Below are positions 42,770 to 47,623 of a DNA stretch of 47,623 bases, piece after piece. The stretch is from contig PBHE01000005.1 in the NCBI GenBank assembly GCA_002719335.1, positions 12,330 to 59,952 of the forward strand. Direction: 5' to 3'. Made by a program: the position numbers and the translations under genes. The DNA comes from Acidimicrobiaceae bacterium. Lineage in GTDB: Bacteria > Actinomycetota > Acidimicrobiia > Acidimicrobiales > Poriferisodalaceae. The notes under the pieces are model-generated. The model was not told where the DNA came from, did not search any database, and saw only the letters and a list, made by a program, of their open reading frames with translations. Numbering within the stretch: the first letter of the stretch is position 1; every line of letters begins with the position of its first letter.

Positions 42770-43297
42770 ATGAACAATTCACCTGATGACCCAAAGCCAG
42801 ACACCCTCAACGACATCGGTGTGCTGAAAAGACGCGAAGTTGAGGCGCGAATTGTGGCACCGCTCATCGAACGCTTCGCTCAAGAATTTGGAGAAGAACG
42901 AGTCACAGAAATCGCCAGACAAACCGTAATTGATGTCGCACGAGATCAAGGCGCCGTCTTAGCCGAAGCGATGGGTGGCAACGGGCTCGCAGAGTTCGCG
43001 AATTCCATGACCAATTGGACTAAAGGCGGTGCCCTTGAAATCGAGGTGCGTGAGCAAACCGAAACGACGTTCGCGTTCGACGTAGTCGGATGTCGTTACG
43101 CCGACATGTACCGCGAACTAGACATCGCGCAGCTCGGAGCGCTGCTCTCGTGTAATCGCGACGGAACAATGGTCCAAGGATTTAATCCCGAAATTAAATT
43201 CGAACGGAGTCAAACCATCATGGGAGGAGCCGACCACTGCGACTTCCGCTATTCGCTAGATTCAGGCGAAACCCCAGTGGAGATCAGTGACCAATAG
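42770..43297 (+). CDS. L-2-amino-thiazoline-4-carboxylic acid hydrolase-like protein
   Basis: 175 aa from ATG 42770. FEFDVVGCRYADMY-type Cys region (VVGCRYADMYREL), LGALLSCNRDGTMVQGFNPEIKFERSQTIMGGADHCDFRY match the ATC-hydrolase family, with Cys and the terminal HCDF element. The family name comes from a Pseudomonas enzyme that opens a thiazoline ring; many members are uncharacterised. Located beside a cyclic amidohydrolase and amidase, so a heterocycle-opening role fits. Function inferred. Confidence 0.72.
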   Translation: MNNSPDDPKPDTLNDIGVLKRREVEARIVAPLIERFAQEFGEERVTEIARQTVIDVARDQGAVLAEAMGGNGLAEFANSMTNWTKGGALEIEVREQTETTFAFDVVGCRYADMYRELDIAQLGALLSCNRDGTMVQGFNPEIKFERSQTIMGGADHCDFRYSLDSGETPVEISDQ

Positions 43298-43359
43298 CGT
43301 CTCATATCGTCGCTAGCCACTGCGGGATCGTCAGATTTAAGCTTGTCGTGCTGTCGGGT

Positions 43360-43593
43360 TCAGATCGGCGTATAACCGCCATTGACCCCCACAGCGGTAC
43401 CTGTCGTGAACGACGCGTCATCTGACAACAAGAACGCTACGACTGCCGCCTGCCTCTCCGGGTCACTCACTCGAGGAATAGGTGTCTTGATATTTTGACG
43501 AGGCAGTCGTACACCCTCAGGGACTGGTGTCGTGTGGTGACTGTTGTCTTCAGCGGACCGCTCCGCCACCGGTAACAAATACCCGCCTCCCAT
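43360..43593 (-). pseudogene. C-terminal remnant of a short-chain dehydrogenase
   Basis: The last about 45 residues (TPIPRVSDPERQAAVVAFLLSDDASFTTGTAVGVNGGYTPI) match the C-terminus of SDRs, but the first about 35 residues do not and the Rossmann, NNAG and YxxxK parts are absent. No SDR coding continues upstream before the zinc-ribbon gene at 43635. Probably a decayed gene fragment; a functional 77-aa protein is unlikely. Confidence 0.6.
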
Positions 43594-43634
43594 CAAATCG
43601 TTTCGGTATATCGGTCATTTCAAAAAGTTGAGTT

Positions 43635-44231
43635 TCAACATTTCACTCCCCTACCTGCGCAATAGACGCATCCGCCTCGCCCTTGTTTTATTGACGAATG
43701 TCGCGGTGTTACTTCGCGTCCACAGGCGTCACATCTACATCGCCACGGGATCTTCGACCCTGGATAGGGCTCTAAGGGTGTCATGCCAGCCGCGGCCATT
43801 AACTCTCTCGCGTCCTTTTCGTTGACCTTTCGAGACACCGAACGTTTCTTGTTGGCGCAAGTTCGACAACCGCCACCGTTACTTTTCACATTGTGGAACG
43901 AGGGCGAACACCTGGTTCCACAGATCGTGCATTTACACAGCCACGCGGCCTTAGCCCCTGGATAAGGTTCCAGCGGTAGGAGCCCTGCTGATCGCATCAC
44001 CGGCACCGTTTCAACGTCAGTGAAGCGGCGAGACGATGACCTTTGTTCAACGCCACAGAAGCGGCATCCACTTCCTCTCTTCACGGACGTGTAGAGCGGC
44101 GTAACTTCATGGCCGCAGCTTTCACATTTGCATTTCCATGGGGTATCGGCGCCTGGGTACGGCTCAAGAGGCGTGAATCCAGCCCTTTGCATGACGGGCA
44201 AAGTTTCGGCGTCGGTTAAACGGTGGCGCAT
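43635..44231 (-). CDS. Triple-repeat zinc-ribbon protein
   Basis: 198 aa made of three repeats of about 65 residues. Each has the element GxxPLEPYPGxxxxW, then CxCxxCG (C34/36/39, C99/101/104, C165/167/170) and CxxC about 17 residues later (C56/59, C122/125, C188/191), joined by TP..HS.VK.G.GG. Similar treble-clef repeats occur in proteins tied to homing or phage endonucleases and DNA binding. No nuclease domain is present here. An in-frame TGA lies eight codons before the ATG. Probably nucleic-acid binding; function unknown. Confidence 0.7.
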   Translation of the reverse strand: MRHRLTDAETLPVMQRAGFTPLEPYPGADTPWKCKCESCGHEVTPLYTSVKRGSGCRFCGVEQRSSSRRFTDVETVPVMRSAGLLPLEPYPGAKAAWLCKCTICGTRCSPSFHNVKSNGGGCRTCANKKRSVSRKVNEKDARELMAAAGMTPLEPYPGSKIPWRCRCDACGREVTPRHSSIKQGRGGCVYCAGRGVKC

Positions 44232-44252
44232 AATGCCGTTTCCGGGTGGGTT

Positions 44253-45596
44253 TCACTTCGACGCACGTTGCCTTTCATCGGCTGGATACCACCACATGAC
44301 GATCGCTGAGATCAAATAGGCCCCCCCAGCAAAGGCCCACGCCCACCGAAATGCTGTGATGCTAGATGCGTCCCGGTTACCAAGGATGGCGAGCGCAGTG
44401 GCCGCTCCAAGGCCTTGCACGAGTCGGCGGTTGGTCTGTAAAGCGGCATTGCCTTCCGCAAGAAGGTCATCGCTTAAGGAGTTAAGAGCGGCACCCATGC
44501 CAATGACTCCGACCTGGCCACCTCCCCAGCCAAAGACGACAAGACCAACCGCTAGAGCGAGGAACGAGGGCTCGTTGTCAAGAGTGATCATCCACCAACC
44601 GATTCCAGCTGCTGCGATTAACCCACCTGTGCTGAGCACCATTCGGTAGCCGTGACGGTCTGCGTAACGGCCGGCTAGCACCGAATTAAACGAGAGAAGC
44701 ATGGGGACAGCCATCGCTAAGCCACTTTCGATGGTCGACCACCCCCAGACATTCGCAAGGAAGAGTGGCATCGAGAAAAACCACGCAAAAATGGCAGTCT
44801 GGGTTGCAGTTTGGCTGATCAACGCCCACACGTACCGGCGATCGGTGAACAGTTCTGGACGAATAAGCGGATACCGATGTCGCGTTACTCGAACACCGAA
44901 CAAAAGCAACAACACCAACGCCACAGGGGTTAAAAGCCACCAACGCTGCAGAATCACTAACGCCAACGCAGATGCTCCTGAGCCCCCAAGCAGGCAACCG
45001 AGGAAATCGATAGGGCGTTTTTCGCCTTTGCGTTCGTCAAATACTTTGGGGGCAAAAACTGCCGCGAGTACACAAAGTGGGATCGGAAGCAGTAACCCGG
45101 CTCGCCAACTAGTAAGGGTGACAAGTGTGGCCCCGACTACAGGCCCCAGGAGCGCTGCCGTGGCTCCGCCAACTCCCACCCACCCCATCGCTGTTCCTCG
45201 ACGATCAAGCGGGAAGGCGGGCAGAGCGAGCGGAAACGCGGTGACCGTGAACAAGGCGGCGCAGACGCCCTGCGCTACACGCGCCCCGATCAGCACACTT
45301 ATGTTTGGCGCGCTCGCACCAATGAGAGCGAAACAAGCGAAGGCTCCCATCCCGGTCATGAACGTACGTCTCCAGCCGATTCGATCGGCGAGTTGCCCTA
45401 CGAGCAACATGACAGCAGCAATAGCGATGGTGAAACCAGTCGTGATCCAGGCCAGCGTGGTCCGAGCGCTATCGGGGAAGGCTTCTTCTATTTCCGGAAA
45501 TGCAACAGCAACAGCAAGCACATCGAGGACCAGGACATAACACATCGACGCGACGAGTAACCCCAACCAGGCCCGGGTCGTCGATCGCTCCGACAT
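44253..45596 (-). CDS. Major facilitator superfamily transporter
   Basis: 447 aa from ATG 45596; the frame opens to about 45683 but the extra part is not obviously coding. About 12-14 helices: first helices LVASMCYVLVLDVLAVAVAFPEIE, motif A LVGQLADRIGWRRTFM, and GVCAALFTVTAFPLALP. Resembles the drug/multidrug efflux group (DHA2-like). Exports a drug or metabolite by proton antiport. It ends 21 bases before the zinc-ribbon start on the same strand, and the MetE-like gene lies 115 bases upstream. Confidence 0.82.
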   Translation of the reverse strand: MSERSTTRAWLGLLVASMCYVLVLDVLAVAVAFPEIEEAFPDSARTTLAWITTGFTIAIAAVMLLVGQLADRIGWRRTFMTGMGAFACFALIGASAPNISVLIGARVAQGVCAALFTVTAFPLALPAFPLDRRGTAMGWVGVGGATAALLGPVVGATLVTLTSWRAGLLLPIPLCVLAAVFAPKVFDERKGEKRPIDFLGCLLGGSGASALALVILQRWWLLTPVALVLLLLFGVRVTRHRYPLIRPELFTDRRYVWALISQTATQTAIFAWFFSMPLFLANVWGWSTIESGLAMAVPMLLSFNSVLAGRYADRHGYRMVLSTGGLIAAAGIGWWMITLDNEPSFLALAVGLVVFGWGGGQVGVIGMGAALNSLSDDLLAEGNAALQTNRRLVQGLGAATALAILGNRDASSITAFRWAWAFAGGAYLISAIVMWWYPADERQRASK

Positions 45597-45711
45597 ATCC
45601 ACATCTGGTAGGGGCCCGGGGGTCGAGGTGATCGAAAAGACGGTCGCCTGAAGTGATTTTTCGGTCGATCGAAACTGGTCCACGGGGCTTAAGTCGTTCG
45701 GTAGAGGTGTG

Positions 45712-46749
45712 TTAAGTACGCGGTGAACTAACGGCGGCGTGTTGGTCTAGCAACGGACCGAGGCCCGCAAGGGGTCGACGCCCAAGGCCGCACTCGGTGG
45801 CCACACCAAATCGCGTCAAAACCTGAGAGGCGGCGTCAATACGGCGACGGGTACCGTCCTCTCCTCCGGTCTCGTGAACAAGGCCCAGATAGAGTTCGGT
45901 GGTGTCGGGAACATTGAGGTCCGCTAACGGTTGAAAGTATTCGACGTCGTCGCGGGTGCGCGGTACTGGCAGATGGATCCACTCCACCGAGCGGTCAAGA
46001 CGTTCGAACACGATGCCTGCCGCCCAGGCAAGATGGCTGGCGTCGGAAGGCTCCGTAAAGTGCCGGTGACCAGCATCCCCGTAACAAAAATGGTAGCCAA
46101 GCTCCACCGAATCGGGGATCAGACTCCCTAAGTGCAACACGTGTTGGGCGATCTCGGAACGAGTGGCGATGCCGCTCTCCCCCGAGTCGAGGTAGGTCCA
46201 TATGCCCTCAAGGATCCCAAACTCAATGACGACTTCCCACTGGATCGCCAACGAACCATTCGGGATGTTGTCAACAATGCGGGAGACCTCCTTCTCCATC
46301 GCAACTACCCAAGCTTCGAAAACAGCTGGTCGGGAAGCTGGAGCGACGTACATCGTGGTGACGCTGAGCGGCGAGGGCAGGCCCACCATGAACCGCTGAT
46401 GGGGGGCGAGGGTCCCTTCCTCGCGTGCACGTTTGAATAGCTCCCACGAACCCAATGCAGCATCCGCGTACCCAAGATCGACTAGGTCAACAGACTGCGC
46501 ATCGTCGGCTATCACAAACTGTTGAAGTTCGCGCCCGAGGTAACTTGAATCGGGTGTTTGCGCCACGACCTGTGGACATTGGGCAAGTTTGGCGTGCTGC
46601 CAACGGATCCATGCGTCGCGTTCTCCGACTTCTCCGTCAGGCACCCGTCGGAGGTGATCACTTAGGTGGTCATGGACAAGCCGGAATAATTGGTTTGGGT
46701 CAGTGACAGGCGCGCTACCCACCAGATGGGCGCCGACAATTTCAGTCAT
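45712..46749 (-). CDS. MetE-like zinc-dependent methyltransferase-type protein
   Basis: 345 aa, ATG with AGGAG. TIM-barrel UROD/MetE-like pattern: the zinc ligand candidates are H220 and C222 (GYHFCYGD) and C320 (ATECGLGRRP), with E172 or another Glu as the fourth, matching the HxC...C arrangement of cobalamin-independent methionine synthase. LGLVHETGGEDGTRRRIDAASQVL is a typical end segment. It lacks the N-terminal MetE domain, so it resembles short MetE-like proteins that demethylate or transfer methyl from unusual donors. Donor and acceptor unknown; it sits beside an exporter. Confidence 0.75.
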   Translation of the reverse strand: MTEIVGAHLVGSAPVTDPNQLFRLVHDHLSDHLRRVPDGEVGERDAWIRWQHAKLAQCPQVVAQTPDSSYLGRELQQFVIADDAQSVDLVDLGYADAALGSWELFKRAREEGTLAPHQRFMVGLPSPLSVTTMYVAPASRPAVFEAWVVAMEKEVSRIVDNIPNGSLAIQWEVVIEFGILEGIWTYLDSGESGIATRSEIAQHVLHLGSLIPDSVELGYHFCYGDAGHRHFTEPSDASHLAWAAGIVFERLDRSVEWIHLPVPRTRDDVEYFQPLADLNVPDTTELYLGLVHETGGEDGTRRRIDAASQVLTRFGVATECGLGRRPLAGLGPLLDQHAAVSSPRT

Positions 46750-46968
46750 AACCAGTCAAGATCTCCTTTGGTCTCTACGCATGGGAACCCATCGCCGGGG
46801 ATACCGCTTAGCTGCATCCTGTAGCGGGGGCAGAATCCTCACCCTACAAAGACCATATTAAGCGCGGCATTAGTTACACGATACGGACCAGACAATCCCA
46901 ACTGGTAGCTCACAGGCGGGAGCGATAGGCCGCAATTTCAGCAACACCACAGCAATCTAAAACTCCGC

Positions 46969-47100
46969 TTAGCGACCAGGAGGGGAGGTACCTTTCTTTC
47001 TCCTGTCGCCAAGGAGATCTCGCAAACCGAGAATCAGTCCAACAGTAAGGATCGTTGCCGCGATTTTGCCAAGGCGCTTTAAGGTCCGCTTAACCGCCAT
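46969..47100 (-). CDS. 43-aa single-helix membrane microprotein
   Basis: ATG 47100 (GAGG six bases upstream; an in-frame ATG at 47103 is also possible) to TAA. MAVKRTLKRLGK is a basic start, then IAATILTVGLILGLRDLLG forms one membrane helix, then a basic and Pro-rich tail. Composition fits a small inner-membrane protein. The 219 bases between this gene and 46750 hold nothing I recognise. Confidence 0.5.
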   Translation of the reverse strand: MAVKRTLKRLGKIAATILTVGLILGLRDLLGDRRKKGTSPPGR

Positions 47101-47275
47101 CATTGCCTCACTTCGTACGACAGACCGGAGAGCACTACTTTCTGTCAGATCTGACTGTAGGCGGAAATTTCATCTCACAAACGGCATCCCGAACTGACGA
47201 CTCCATCCTTTCCCAAGAGCACTTCTTCTCCCATTTTTTTATTTCGCGCATTTCCATGAATGTTGTTCGTGATTA

Positions 47276-47596
47276 TTGGAGGAGTTGCTCAGTTTCGCAG
47301 AAGTACCAACCCCAACGCCGATCCAGTGGTTAGAAGCGGATGAAGATTGGACAGCGGCTCCCCAACTGGGACTTCTAGCCAAGATCTTCAGTCAGGATTG
47401 TCACAATCTTAATAAGGTTCAGCAAGGACTGAAGAACCTTGCCAGCCAACGAGTCGTCCTAGCCGACTATCAAGAAACGAAACTCCGCCACTTCCACGAA
47501 CTGCTTCAACATCGATTAGAAGTGGACTACAACGAGATGCTTAATGGCGATCAAGCTGAGAACCCCTCCCCCAACGCCGGGACACCGAGGTTCTGA
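47276..47596 (+). CDS. Stand-alone Rieske-oxygenase C-terminus-like protein
   Basis: Up to 106 aa. LGLLAKIFSQDCHNLNKVQQGLKNLASQRV and YQETKLRHFHELLQHRL resemble the C-terminal end of Rieske oxygenases (QDxxNLxxVQxGL ... YQExxIRHFH). The Rieske cluster and the N-terminal iron site are absent and nothing in the 170 bases before reads as oxygenase; an in-frame TGA lies at 47270-47272. The start is uncertain: TTG 47276 or TTG 47285, with GGAGGAG overlapping them. Either a separate small protein or a truncated gene remnant. Confidence 0.5.
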   Translation: MEELLSFAEVPTPTPIQWLEADEDWTAAPQLGLLAKIFSQDCHNLNKVQQGLKNLASQRVVLADYQETKLRHFHELLQHRLEVDYNEMLNGDQAENPSPNAGTPRF

Positions 47597-47623
47597 CTGG
47601 AGACCTCAACTAGGGTCGAATCG

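Noticed and set aside
47270-47272. Second in-frame TGA upstream of the Rieske-C-terminus-like ORF as a Sec codon
   Set aside because: The sequence before it does not resemble any oxygenase and another in-frame TGA follows shortly upstream; no GGU-loop hairpin at the right distance.
47103-47333. 76-aa plus-strand frame before the right end
   Set aside because: Low-complexity, Phe/His-rich sequence without a start signal; looks non-coding.

Overview
The window reads as a chromosomal piece of a free-living, probably marine, high-G+C-type actinobacterium, most likely an uncultured Acidimicrobiia relative. This is inferred from three things: a mycothiol-dependent maleylpyruvate-isomerase-type enzyme, a strong excess of acyl-CoA, oxygenase and flavin-oxidoreductase catabolic genes, and many genes that appear leaderless, with an actinobacterial TANNNT -10 box ending exactly 6-7 nt before the start codon. 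No rRNA, tRNA, CRISPR array, integrase or transposase was recognised.

The most remarkable object is at the left edge (1-1269). A linalool dehydratase/isomerase-like (Ldi) reading frame is interrupted by one in-frame TGA at 424-426 and is otherwise intact, ending in an ATGA overlap with the next gene. The TGA lies nine codons after a Cys-Glu, the spacing I recall for the two catalytic cysteines of Ldi (Cys171/Cys180). Immediately downstream is a perfect 5-bp hairpin (GTCTC/GAGAC) with apical loop GGTCT. Its GGT begins 19 nt after the TGA, the same loop and distance I recall for the E. coli fdhF SECIS. The simplest reading is a UGA-encoded selenocysteine at a catalytic position, i.e. a candidate new selenoprotein family. 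It is followed by a phosphotriesterase-like metallohydrolase and a FlK-like hot-dog thioesterase.

Region by region: 2.8-12 kb holds mixed metabolic genes (quinone reductase, class III aminotransferase, cupin, mycothiol enzyme, NIPSNAP and related small proteins, rhodanese, nitroreductase, ZIP transporter) and a 40-bp tandem repeat. 12.3-19.6 kb holds a GH51 arabinofuranosidase, a double VOC protein, an O-acetylhomoserine sulfhydrylase with a structured leader, a beta-hydroxyacid dehydrogenase and a luciferase-like oxidoreductase. 19.7-23.6 kb has a 34-aa microprotein, two divergent acyl-CoA dehydrogenases and an SRPBCC protein. 23.8-26.6 kb is a CotH / DUF4956 / VTC cassette.

27.2-36.9 kb is a nine-gene block on the minus strand: Rieske oxygenase, 2OG-Fe(II) oxygenase, two paralogous nine-cysteine QueG-like iron-sulfur proteins with a small partner, acyl-CoA synthetase, haloalkane dehalogenase, HsaA/DszC-type flavin monooxygenase and a second acyl-CoA ligase. 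It looks like a pathway that activates and degrades an unknown organic, possibly halogenated, compound. 37.0-43.3 kb holds a MOSC protein and a ring-opening set: hydantoinase-like amidohydrolase, SDR, amidase, family III CoA-transferase and ATC-hydrolase-like protein. The right end has an SDR remnant, a triple zinc-ribbon protein, an MFS transporter, a MetE-like zinc protein, a 43-aa membrane microprotein and a stand-alone protein resembling a Rieske oxygenase C-terminus.

Starts were chosen by Shine-Dalgarno sequences, leaderless -10 boxes or gene overlaps. All functional names rest on motif reading without database searches.
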